The notes beneath the pieces were generated by a model. The model saw nothing but the letters and a program-made list of their open reading frames with translations. It searched no databases and had not been told where the DNA came from. From Tetragonia tetragonoides (Eukaryota > Streptophyta > Magnoliopsida > Caryophyllales > Aizoaceae): 64,000 nucleotides of DNA. The stretch is from the NCBI GenBank assembly GCA_038025085.1, contig CM076144.1, positions 14,601,501 through 14,665,500 on the forward strand, given 5' to 3'. Shown here piece after piece: positions 1 through 9,296 of the stretch (its first letter is position 1; each line of letters starts with the position of its first letter). A program made the translations under genes and the position numbers.

Positions 1-1347
1 TTTCTTGTTTCTTTGGTCGGATCAAGTGATCAACACTTAATGTGATGAAGTTATCTATGTGCTTAGATTCTCATATTTGATGATAGGAATTTTTTTTTTG
101 GAATGTGAAGGTAGAATTCAGTGTAGAGGATATCCTAGAGATTCGAGTACCCGGACCACCATACAATCTTAATCGACTGCAGTTGTGCTCAAGCATTTCT
201 AAACCTGTGGAGTGCGCTATTTCCAATCTAATAGACGGATTATTTTGGAGTTGTCATCCTAATATTCTTTCTCTACCAATGAACGTGAAATCACTACCAA
301 TAGATCTCTATATGGACCCCAGTGTCCAAAAGGTATGTTCTCTTTACGTTGTTGGTTCCATTTTGTCTTTTCGCCATCGAATGGTTATCCTTGCATCAGA
401 AAAACTATTACCCATGTTTAAGACAAGGTGAATTTTCTGTCAACACATATGTCAAAGTTTTGACAGATAACTACAATTTTCTATCGTCTTTTACCAAATG
501 AGAGTACATGCTACAACTGTTGATGTCCCTAATTTCATTTATTTTATGTATTTAGTTAAGAAACCAGGTAGACTAGTATTCATTTGGAACATATAAAGTT
601 AGAATGTCCACTGCTATGGGCATTTCTTAGTCTTTCATACCAGAGGATTCATGTGGCGTACAATGTGGTGATGCTTTGATATCTCTTTTGGAAATGAGAA
701 AGACTTAGTTAGGAGGTTCTCTGTTTTAAGTGTTACTCCATGTCAATAAAAGTTTTCTTCAAAAATAATTAGAGAACCCAAAATTATCAGCTCATAATGT
801 TTAACTTTTGGCTTGCAGATTGTAGTTGAGAAACTCGCAACCTGTGCCATAGCCGAGAGACATCCTTTGAAGGGTATAGAAGTCAGAAATGTTGGTGATG
901 CTAATCCAAAGTTCATCTTTGATGGCCATATTACAGTCCAATTTAACTTGAGGTGGTAAGATTTGTTTGGTGTTAACAAAGTGATTGGACTCAGCCTCTG
1001 TCACGAATGCGATGGTAGAAACTGGACAATGAGGTTGATCTTAACATTTTGCGAATAAGCTTGAGGATTTTCACTGCTTGGATTTCATAGGAATTGAGGA
1101 AGTACCACGTGATGGAATTTTTGGTTATTATTTGATTAACTTGTTCTTTAACAATGTACAGATACTGTACATACGTATGAACTCTTATATGAAGTTGTAT
1201 CTAAAAAGGAAGAAGAAAGAACTATATGAATGTCTTGATCCTTTTTTTTTATTCAAGCTTCAAAGAATATTGACCTGCCATTAAGTTAAAGTAGTGCTGT
1301 ATAGTACGGGTAGCTAATAAACACATTCTTTGTTCTCAAAGAAAGCA
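1..1347 (+). repeat. Tandem-duplicated F-box block, copy A
   Basis: This stretch aligns nearly throughout, introns and 3' flank included, with about 18029-19337. After a 7.6 kb insertion the match resumes at about 8919-9060, against 19329-19480. It is a direct duplication of the 3' part of an F-box gene and its flank. The two copies differ by scattered substitutions and small indels. Confidence 0.85.
111..959 (+). CDS. 3' exons of an F-box/LRR-type gene (copy A), 5' part outside window
   Basis: Two coding exons can be placed by alignment to the paralogue at 16.3-19 kb. Exon 111-332 follows an AG acceptor and ends before GTATGT; it encodes VEFSVEDILEI and ends in DPSVQK. Exon 819-959 follows TTGCAG, starts IVVEKLAT and ends FNLRW plus TAA. 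Both are phase 0 and open. In the paralogue these exons follow an F-box and leucine-rich repeats, so this is the C-terminal tail of an F-box/LRR protein, a substrate adaptor of SCF ubiquitin ligases. Whether the complete gene is intact cannot be seen, because the F-box exon lies left of the window. The intervening sequence 333-818 is an intron conserved in the paralogue. Confidence 0.7.
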
Positions 1348-1455
1348 GTTGTTGTCAGATTATGGAAAGCTTGGGAAGGTGTGAGCAAGCCAAAACAACT
1401 GAGGCCTCATGCGCCATGGTCTTGTCCTCCAGTGGGATGCGTTAAATTAAATAAG

Positions 1456-1515
1456 TGAATTGCTAAATACCGCCCCTTTTTACTAGCTACCGTCCTTCCA
1501 ATTTCCAATTTTACC
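1456..1515 (+). repeat. MULE left terminal inverted repeat
   Basis: About 60 bp match the reverse complement of 7861-7920 with scattered differences. Shared blocks are GCTAAATACCGCCCC versus ACTAAATGCCGCCCC, and TCCAATTTTACCCT versus TCCAATTTTGCCCT. TIRs are where MULE transposases bind and usually contain the promoters of the element's genes, which fits the start codon only about 190 bp inside. Confidence 0.85.
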
Positions 1516-1644
1516 CTCACCCCTCTTCCTCACTCACTCTCACTCATCCTCTCTTCCTCACTCATTCTCACTCATCCTCTCTTCCTCACTCATCCTCACC
1601 ACCACACCATCACACCGGCAACCACCACCACCACCACCACGACC

Positions 1645-2124
1645 ATGTCAAGTGCTAGCGGCAGCGGCGGCAGAGGTTTCGACGGCGAGGGAGGCGGCGA
1701 CCGACGGCGCGGGGGGGTAACTTTTCGAAATTTTTTTTTTTTTTGTTTGAATTGAATTTTTTTTGCCTTGAATTGAATATTTTTTGCCTTGAATTGAATC
1801 GTGAAGTTATGAATTGAAGTTGTGTTTTTTTTTTTTTTTTTTTTTTTTTTGCGTCGATCGTCTGCCGATCTCGACTCACCCTTGGGTGAGTCGCCTGAGA
1901 CCGGCGACTCACCCAAGGGTGAGTCGTCTGCCGATCTCGACTCGCCCAAGGGTAGTCGTCGGTCGCAGACGACTCACCCTTGGGTGAGTCGAGATCGGCA
2001 GACGACTCACCCAAGGGTGAGTCGCCGGTCTCAGGCGACTCACCCAAGGGTGAGTCGAGATCGGCCGACGACTCACCCTTGGGTGAGTCGTCTGAGACCA
2101 GACGACCGACACAAAAAAAATTTA

Positions 2125-2163
<39 letters not shown>

Positions 2164-2181
2164 TATTATTATTATTATTTA

Positions 2182-2228
<47 letters not shown>

Positions 2229-2262
2229 TATTGTTATTATTATTATTATTATTTATTGTTTA

Positions 2263-2333
<71 letters not shown>

Positions 2334-2368
2334 TATTGTTATTATTATTATTATTATTATTATTTATC

Positions 2369-2411
<43 letters not shown>

Positions 2412-4368
2412 TAATTAATTAAAAAGTGAAATGATAGATGGGAGGAGCCGGTAAATCGGTGCCTCGGTTATTTAGTGAACTAGCTGGTTCAGGACCGCGT
2501 CACACGAGGACGCGCGGGATTGATGCCTCTGTACGGAGACAGAGAGAGGCAGTTCGGATGAGGGAGATGACTGCTGAGCAAGACGATTACGCAACTAGCG
2601 AGTTCTACTCCGGTGAGCAAGACGATGATCAGATTGGCATCGAATTATCCTCAGATTGGCGCGTGGTGAAGGGCAGAGGCGGTAGGTTTGTTAGTACTGG
2701 GTCGTCCAGTACTGGCAAACGATCTAGAGCGGAGGACGACACTACGTGGCTTGTTACAGAGCCTGTGCCCGGTGGGCCGGCGGATGATAGCGTCATACCG
2801 AGCTTCCTGGGCCACGTAGCGTCTCGTATGTGGAATGGAGAGATGAGGGGTCTCTTGAAGTGTCAGAACCGATGGAATGTCTGTCAGCGGCTGAGTCAGT
2901 GGCGAGCGGAGATGTCGGCCGAGATGAGGGCCCAAATCGAGGGGACTGGGTTATCACACCTGGCAGACATTATGTTCAGACATATTGACTTCCCCCTGAT
3001 ATCTGCATTCGTGGAAAGGTGGCAGCCGGATACGAACTCGTTCCACATGCCGTTCGGAGAGATGACGATCATGTTGCACGATGTATGGCATATTCTTCGG
3101 ATTCCTGTAGACGGAGAGCTCGTTTCCAATGAGGGACGGGATGGGCAGCTGCAGACGGCGGCCATGGAGGTTCTCGGGGTCAGCCCAGAAGAACTGATGT
3201 GTAGCCACTGGCAGGGCGGTGCGGTCCTCACGGAGTCGGTTTTTGAGCTTTGCCGTGAGCAAATAGATGACATCCAGGCGACAGCTTGGATGTGGTTACT
3301 TATTGGATCCACCTTGTTTGTCGACAAGAGTGGTAACCGTATTAGACCCTCCTGCGTGATGGAGGTGATGGACGACGGTGTCGATACGGTGCATGACTTC
3401 TCTTGGGGATCTGCTGCCCTCGCCTTCCTATATCGTCAGCTCGGTATAGCTAGTCGCGGGGATTCTCAGGGCATCTGCGGAAGCCTAACTCTCCTGCAGG
3501 CATGGATATACGAGTACTTTCCCTGCTTCCGACCTCATCGGGAGCGGATGGTTGTCGGGGACGACGAGGCTCCCCGTGCGTCCGTATGGAGTGCCCTGGC
3601 TGAGGGCAAGGACATGGGTCGACTGGACTCCTTACGTAGACGCTTGGATCATCTGCGAGCGACAGAGGTACGTCATTTAGTTATCGGTGTTCATGATTTA
3701 TTTCGTCGTTTGCTATGTTTTTTTACTTCACCATAACTTTCAACATTTCTACGTAGGTGGTGTGGCTGCCGTACGGTTCTAACCCGGCAGTATCTGTACC
3801 GAGGACTGTATTCATGGGGTGGCTACAGTATCGGGATATTATCGAACCGTACATGCCTGGTCGTTGTTTACGACAAATCGGGTACGTACAGAGTATCCCA
3901 ACCCCGATCTTTAGGCCAGTCAAAGCGATCAGGTCATGGAGCAGTCGTTCGTACAAGGTTGTCTTCCCCGAACGGATCTCATCTGATGCTTGGCGTATGT
4001 TCCCGGGATTTTACATTCTTGGTCTCCATGGGTTTCAGGCATCCACGTCAGATCCCACAGCATGTACGGATGGCTACCTCGCATGGTACTACCTTCACTC
4101 CCACCCTCGGCTGATACGTGACGCTGCAGCACCTGTGATTCCTCCACGATCCAACAGCGATTATGTAAGTGATTAACTAAACTAAAATATATTTTTTTTT
4201 TACGTATTACATATCTCTGAACTCACACTCATTGTTACTTTTTTGCAGTGGGTGAATCGTCTAGCCGTCTTACATGAGCAGGCCATTACTTTGATTCCTC
4301 CGGAGCAAGCGGAAGGTTCTCGATCCCAAATGGACGAGTATATGAGAGATTGGCGGGCTGCCAAATGA
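1645..4368 (+). CDS. Plant mobile domain (PMD / aminotransferase-like, MAIN/MAIL-type) protein
   Basis: Four exons can be joined in phase: 1645-1716 (24 codons, Gly/Arg-rich, donor GTAACT), 2438-3667, 3757-4164 and 4249-4368 with TGA, for about 609 aa. Intron 1 contains the hairpin array and TTA microsatellite; the later introns are short, with GTACGT..TAG and GTAAGT..CAG borders. The core around 3000-3110 reads FPLISAFVERWQPDTNSFHM then PFGEMTIMLHDVW, the signature of the plant mobile domain (PF10536). That domain occurs in Arabidopsis MAIN/MAIL1 and in many transposons. No disabling change was seen. The exon-1 assignment is an inference; translation could instead start at the ATG at 2438, directly after the acceptor. 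Molecular role in transposition is unknown. Confidence 0.75.
1873..2089 (+). repeat. 33-bp-period hairpin array, MULE left end
   Basis: Seven copies of a 20-bp inverted repeat GACTCACCC-NN-GGGTGAGTC (9-bp arms, 2-nt centre TT or AA) start at 1873, 1906, 1939, 1971, 2004, 2037 and 2070. Thirteen-base spacers lie between them. Copy 3 lacks one base. Spacer 1 (GCCTGAGACCGGC) is the reverse complement of spacer 5, and spacer 2 (GTCTGCCGATCTC) of spacer 4, so the array is also one large palindrome centred on spacer 3. It lies in intron 1 of the PMD gene. Confidence 0.9.
2116..2404. repeat. (TTA)n microsatellite, interrupted
   Basis: About 285 bp of TTA/ATT triplets, broken at intervals by TTTATTG or TTTATCG variants. 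It adjoins the hairpin array within intron 1 of the PMD gene. The mirror-image AAT tract at 7326-7425 occupies the matching place at the other end of the MULE. Confidence 0.95.
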
Positions 4369-4592
4369 TGTATTGACCCTAGATGAATTTGTTATTATAA
4401 GAGTTTCATTGTTATTGTTATTATTTATTTGTGTTATTGTAATTTGTTGTTTCTTATTTACATTTTTTGTTTTATTGTAATTTGTTGTTTTATTTACCTC
4501 CAATAATCACGACCACTCTCCACATGCAAAATATAACAATCACACAAAAATGTGACAATGATATAAGTATAACAATCACGCAAAACATTCAA
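4369..4592. other. Gap between the convergent MULE genes
   Basis: AT-rich, with TTATTG and TTGTTG-like short repeats and no open frame. Both genes end into it, so it should contain both 3' UTRs and polyadenylation signals; none can be assigned with confidence. Confidence 0.5.
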
Positions 4593-7325
4593 TTACGTCG
4601 ACCTCGCTAAACGATCCCAATGTGCTCTTCGCGTAACATACATTTGTTCCCAACCAGCGACACTATCAGAACGGAAAGTAAACCATGCTTCGCATATCGG
4701 AGGAACAGGGAAATCTGAGGCTAAATCCAGACGGATATAATGGGAATACGAATCACCTAAATGACACATGACAATTTCCCTACTTGGACGTGTAGCAGTC
4801 GAAGGTGCTTGGAACGGTAGCACTGTGTAACAAGAATATAACCCCCTTCCGCTGCCGTATCCGAAAACATAATCGCTGCATTGAAGAGGTTGGCAATCGG
4901 GAACAAATCCTCAATTACTATCATCCAGTGATCATCGTTACACGCACCTCCGTCCCACATAATACGGCGGTAACCAGCGTCGACCCCTTCAACGTATAAG
5001 TTTTCGTACAATGCTCGGTTAGCTAAGAGTTCGTGTGCAATGCAAACTCTCGCCACTCGCCATTGCTCTTGGTCTCCGAAAATGTAGTCCGCAATGACAC
5101 GGAAACCGCAATTACCATCCCCAAGCACATCGAGATATCCTTCAATGAAAGGTACGATGATTCCCGGAATTTTGTTAACATGATAGAATTCAGTGATATC
5201 TATTGCGTGTCCAGCTGCAAGACAATATAATAGAAAGTCAATAATAGTACTTATCAAAAAGTAACAACATTATGTACATGTTAATAAATTATGGGTTTTC
5301 ATACCAGTACTGTTTACGAAGTTACTCGATGAGGATGAGGTACGACCACGCCCGCGGCTCGAACTGGATGACCTAGGGCGACCACGACCCCTCTGGGAGT
5401 ACTCCCATGAACTAGGATCACGTCTGGTAGAGGAACTCCCTCTCGGTCGACCTCTGACTGTCGTGTTCGCTTCCGGCTCGACGTAACTCGCTTCCTCAGG
5501 ATGAAGCTGCTCATTCATAAGGACAGATATGTTGCGCACAACTGCCGGGTCGCTTGAGTTAACCTCGTCGACCAGAGACCGAAAGTATCGATGGTCCTCA
5601 GATGGATGCTCAGTCATGTCAAGCGTAGCTATCTCCACTGCATCACTAATAACGAGTGTTCGCCAAAATTTGTGGACACTATTCAAGCTAATTGGCGTGC
5701 CCGTATCCGTGGCCGTTTTCAACTCACACGCACACGGGATCTGATGAGTGGATCTCAATACACAACCGCAACGATCAAATACTTGGTGACTCAATTCTCT
5801 CATCCTGTTCAGCTCAGCCAATAATATTTGTAAGCAGTAATGGGAAACATACCCGGTCAGATAGTTGAATGGGAAACCCGAGTACACCACACTTCTTCGT
5901 CTTCTGCACTCTTCAAATGTGTACTTGATCTCAGTTATTTGTGACTCGATTGACTTGTTGACCTTGTTCCAAACATTGTCCAAAGCTCCAGTTGAGGAGT
6001 TCAACCACTGTTTTAGCGCGGCATGTGCACTCTCCACCCTGCAAGTCGTAGTGTTGCCAAGGTGTAGCACCTTATTCGTCCACGCAGCCACAAACATCTC
6101 TTTGTGTCTCAGCCAGGTCTCCTCTACATAGGATATCACGTGAGGGTAAGTCCTCCAACTAACCTTCATCGTACGCACTGCTCTATCGTACGCAGCTTCT
6201 GTGGAAGCTTCCATGATAATTTTTCACCTCCCATTCTTGAACCTCTGCGCGACGGCCTTATCTTTTCCACAAAGTCTGTACACTTTGTCTTCAACGACTT
6301 TGTTAATGTGCCATGTACAGAGCAAATGGGCACTCTCGGGAAATATCTCTCTAATAGGTGTCATCAACCCTAGCTCACGATCGGTCACAATTGCTGTTGG
6401 GTGTACATCATTTCCAATAAGCATCCTCAACTTATCTAAGACCCACGCATAGCTTGCCTGAGTCTCATCCTTCATAATGGCATAAGCTATGAGGAAGTTC
6501 TTATTGGTTGGAGTCATCCCCACTATCTCAACAAACGGCATCTTATACTTGTTTGTTTTGTACGTGGAATCTAAGCCAATCAACCAACGAAAAGACCGAA
6601 GTAACTGAATTGATGTAGGGTGTGCCATGAACACGTGAGTTACCTCATTAGTAGCTCGGTCGGCTCTTGTCCAATGTACGTACTTATTCGCCACAGCTAA
6701 ATGATGAAACTGACCAATGACATCTCTCTCTTCAAAATCAAGTTTCCTTATACGATCTCTGTGGTTGTACACATGCCGTCTAGTTGCATTGTCCTCGGGA
6801 AATTTTTCCTTAATCGCGGCCAAGATAGCACATGGCTTTGTTTGTGCCGAAGTCATGTCACGAACGAGTTTCTTTGACCCAGGACTAAGACCACTCATCT
6901 GACGATATCCCTCAGGATACACAACAAAGTCATGGTTGTGCGTACCCCTAGTCCCAGGCAACGTGACAATCATCCAACTACTGGACCCATACACTTGTCG
7001 AGCTCTCAACTGGAACGTACATTTACAAGCCTTTGTTTTCGATTTCTTCCGAGCAGCAGTATCTAAGTCTCTTAATTCCCCTCTGTAGCGTTCACCTCGA
7101 TTGCATTTTAACAATTTTACGCTTCCACTCTTCTTGTGTGACGAAATTATCAACTCAAACCCGATAGTAAGTGCAATTTGTTTTGCCCAATTAATTGCAT
7201 CTGTATCACTATCAAATAACTCATCAGTGACGAAATGCGTACTGTAATCAACACCATCACCACCGAACCGCTCCAAAGGAATCTAACGAAAACAACGAAA
7301 ACAATGTTAGCTTAATCTTAAATTC

Positions 7326-7326
7326 A

Positions 7327-7425
<99 letters not shown>
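7326..7425. repeat. (AAT)n microsatellite in transposase intron 1
   Basis: About 100 bp of uninterrupted ATA/AAT triplets. It lies between the transposase exon-2 acceptor (about 7283) and the right hairpin array, mirroring the TTA tract of the PMD gene. Confidence 0.95.
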
Positions 7426-7457
7426 TTTTTTTTTTGTGTCTGTCGGTCGTCGATCTC

Positions 7458-7641
7458 GACTCACCCTTGGGTGAGTCGTCTGCTACAGGCGACCAACCCA
7501 AGGGTGAGTCGTCTATTGATCTCGACTCGCCCAAGGGTGAGTCGCCTGTAGCGGACGACTCACCCAAGGGTGAGTCGAGATCGACAGACGACTCCCCTTG
7601 GGTGGGTCGCCTGTAGCCGACGACTCACCCAAGGGTGAGTC
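7458..7641 (-). repeat. 33-bp-period hairpin array, MULE right end
   Basis: Six copies of the GACTCACCC-NN-GGGTGAGTC inverted repeat start at 7458, 7491, 7524, 7557, 7590 and 7622, keeping the same 33-bp period. Copies 2, 3 and 5 are imperfect. The 13-base spacers fall into two classes, the GTCTG..GATCTC type and a GCCTGTAGC-like type that differs from the left-end spacers. It lies in intron 1 of the transposase-OTU gene. Confidence 0.9.
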
Positions 7642-7860
7642 GAAAATCTCAGACGACCGTGCAAAAAAAATGCGCAAAAAAAATTAATTTTACCTCCGCC
7701 ACCGTCGACGGCACTTCTTGATCGCCGGCAGACATCCGCGGGTTGCTTGAGTGAATGTTGATGAAGGTTGGGTATGAGAGTGGGTGGTAGAGTGGGAGAG
7801 AAGTGGTGTGAGAGTTAGAGAGGGAGAGAGGGAGAGGATGAGTGAAAAATTAAAAAAGGG

Positions 7861-7920
7861 CAAAATTGGAATTTTGGGGGCCGGTACCTAGTAATTTAGG
7901 GGCGGCATTTAGTAACACCC
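7861..7920 (-). repeat. MULE right terminal inverted repeat
   Basis: The inverted counterpart of 1456-1515. It ends AGTAACACCC immediately before the target duplicate TTAAATAAT. The transposase start codon lies about 185 bp inside, so this end probably carries its promoter. Confidence 0.85.
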
Positions 7921-8217
7921 TTAAATAATGATGCTGGCTTGGATATTAAGATGGGAAAAGCAGGTTTGGGCATAGTGGGGCGGGATCATGATGGTCGTGT
8001 GCTGGGTGCAAAGGCTAGGATGTTTTCTGGCATGTGGTCGCCTGAGATGGCGGAGGCTATGGCGGTGAGGGAAGCAATGGAGCTGGCAATCGAGAAGGGA
8101 TGGAAGCATGTCTTCATAGAAGGAGACTCCAAGGACATAGTGAGCAAACTCCAGCGGCGTGATGTTGTGCTTGGTCCTATTTCTGTGATTCTTAATGATT
8201 GTTACTAGCCAACATGT

Positions 8218-8540
8218 CTTGTGTGGATTTAGTCCACCGTGAGGGGTGGCTCCAGGTGAAGTATGGGGTGACTCCAGATAAAGTAGGGGGGGTGACTCCA
8301 AGTAAGTAATTTTGAGGGGTGGCTCTAGGTGAAGTAAGGGGTGACTCCAGGTAAAAGTAGGGGGCGGCTCCAGGTGAAGTAGGGATGGTACCAAGTATGA
8401 ATTTGAGGGGTGGCTCTAGGTGAAGTAGGGGTGACTCTACTTTTAGAGGGAGGTGGCTCCACTTTTAGAGGGGGGTGACTCCAGGTGAAGTAAGGGGATG
8501 ACTCCAAGTATTGGTCCACCATGGACTAAGTCCACACAAG
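8218..8540. mobile_element. MITE-like inverted-repeat element with internal minisatellite
   Basis: The ends are CTTGTGTGGATTTAGTCCAC and, inverted, GTGGACTAAGTCCACACAAG near its right border, giving about 24-bp TIRs. The interior (about 8243-8516) is made of degenerate copies of a roughly 21-bp unit, GGGGTGACTCCAGGTGAAGTA. It interrupts the LINE RNase H frame. No clear target duplication was found, so the superfamily is unassigned. Confidence 0.7.
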
Positions 8541-8576
8541 TTTTTGTATGATTGCAATTCTTTGTTACTACAATAT

Positions 8577-8697
8577 CTTGTGTGGATTTAGTTCACGGAA
8601 GATCAAATCTTTTCCAAAAATATCTCCCATGTCCCTAAAAGATTTGGACTACATCTTGATTTAACCTTTAGTCCACGGTGGACTAAATCCACACAAG
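8577..8697. mobile_element. Second MITE with the same TIRs (121 bp)
   Basis: It starts CTTGTGTGGATTTAGTTCAC and ends with the inverted TCCACGGTGGACTAAATCC then ACACAAG, the same terminal sequence as the element 36 bp to its left. It lacks the internal minisatellite. The two elements may derive from one family that inserted twice, or from a partial duplication. Confidence 0.65.
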
Positions 8698-8930
8698 ACG
8701 CTTTGTTACATATGTTTGATTTGTGTGTGTTTAATTTTTGATTTTGAGAGTCAAATGGTGTAGCCCACAGAATTGCTAAATGGGCAGTGTCAGGTTGGTG
8801 CGATGAAAAGTGGGGTTTAGATGGCCCAACTTGGATTTGGCGATTTGGTGTTCTCAGATGCAAGTACTTCCTAATATGAATGAAAGATAAGCCGAGCCTT
8901 CCTTTCACAAAAAAAAAAAAAGAAAGCAAT

Positions 8931-9296
8931 TTTATACTCGCTTCGTTCTAAAAGAAGTGGATTGTTGACCATAATTTCTTTTATATTGCAATATTTCTAA
9001 TTTTGTTAAAGTACTTTTTTAGGGTGCAAAATACGACACCCCTATTTAATAAATAAATAAAATACTTTATAAATTACCAATTTATATAATTAATTTAAAA
9101 CACAAATATTAAACTATAGCTTGACAAATCAGCGGATGATGTGTACGCTGAGATGTCACTTTAGATGCCACGTCACCAATTTAAAGACCCATCAAACGTG
9201 AACCGTTACCCAAAAAAAACAGAATTCCAAAGACCAAAACATGAAACGTTACGACAGTTCCCACTCTTCCTCTCCAAAAAGTAACGCCCTTTCACA
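8931..9296. other. F-box flank remnant and unassigned AT-rich sequence
   Basis: Positions 8931 to about 9060 continue the F-box copy A flank; the start TATACTCGCTTCGTTCTAAAA looks like one end of a Stowaway-type MITE. From about 9100 the sequence is unmatched in the window. It could be promoter or 5' UTR sequence belonging to the helicase-like fragment that follows. No coding signal was seen. Confidence 0.4.

Larger units (their letters stand above)
4593..7735 (-). pseudogene. MULE transposase fused to a C-terminal OTU cysteine protease
   Basis: Exon 1 is 7735-7694 (MSAGDQEVPSTVAE, donor GTAAAA). Exon 2 runs 7282-5305 and exon 3 from 5214 to the TAA at 4593, all in phase. The N-terminal part is FAR1/MuDR-like with a Cys/His-containing DNA-binding region. 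The MULE transposase core reads WLIGLDSTYKTNKYKMPF (first Asp), IVTDRELGL (second Asp), LLCTWHINK (C..H motif), and CRVESAHAALKQWL (probable catalytic Glu). A long Ser/Arg/Gly tail is joined by splicing (codon G/CT) to an OTU fold with LGDGNCGFR, the Asp-Gly-Asn-Cys motif; SHYIRLDL supplies a plausible catalytic His. Two lesions: TGA at 6224-6226, likely from TGG, and a one-base shift in the A run near 4864-4867 inside OTU. OTU proteases are known MULE cargo; the role is unproven. Confidence 0.8.
1456..7920. mobile_element. Mutator-like element (MULE) with PMD and transposase-OTU genes
   Basis: Terminal inverted repeats start TGAATTGCTAAATACCGCCC at 1456 and, on the other strand, GGGTGTTACTAAATGCCGCC at 7920. 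They are flanked by the direct repeat TTAAATAAG (1447-1455) and TTAAATAAT (7921-7929), eight of nine bases identical, as expected for MULEs. Inside, in mirror order, are TIR, a short first exon, a hairpin array, a TTA/AAT microsatellite, then the gene body, from both ends. The two genes converge at about 4.4-4.6 kb. The transposase has one nonsense codon and the OTU tail one frameshift, so this copy is probably immobile on its own, though only lightly decayed. It lies inside a LINE RNase H reading frame. Confidence 0.9.
1349..8879 (+). pseudogene. LINE ORF2 C-terminal RNase H domain, split by a MULE and two MITEs
   Basis: Left piece 1351-1455 reads WKAWEGVSKP...APWSCPPVGCVKLN. Right piece 7921-8208 reads LNNDAGLDIKMGKAGLGIVG and continues with AEAMAVREAMELA and FIEGDSKDIVSKL. 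This is the plant RVT_3/RNase H-like fold with the substrate-strand D and the E of the second strand. A third piece at 8751-8879 reads GVAHRIAKWAVSGW, the usual end of this domain, and stops at 8877. The pieces are separated by the MULE (1456-7920) and by inverted-repeat elements at 8218-8540 and 8577-8697. Non-functional. This RNase H class is also found in host-like plant proteins, but the poly(A) and target duplication favour a LINE. Confidence 0.75.
1338..8928 (+). mobile_element. 5'-truncated LINE (L1-type, RNase H-bearing), itself interrupted
   Basis: The tandem F-box copy gives the empty site: there CTCAAAGGAAGCAG runs straight into TTTTATACTC, while here the two halves are separated by 7.6 kb. 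The insertion is flanked by a 10-bp direct repeat AAAGAAAGCA (1338-1347 and 8919-8928) and ends in a poly(A) run at about 8908-8921, the hallmarks of target-primed reverse transcription. The element's own sequence is only 1348-1455, 7921-8217, 8541-8576 and 8698-8918. The rest is later insertions. It encodes the C-terminal RNase H domain and 3' tail of a LINE ORF2; the 5' part was never copied or was lost. Confidence 0.85.

Noticed and set aside
1873..2089. CRISPR-like array (20-bp repeats, 13-bp spacers)
   Set aside because: Plant nuclear context, spacers too short and mutually reverse-complementary, and the array sits in a transposon intron.
1822..2422. Long open frames across the hairpin and TTA arrays, such as poly-Leu/Ile/Tyr proteins
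   Set aside because: Repeats of length divisible by three stay open in several frames; the stretch is intronic in the gene model.
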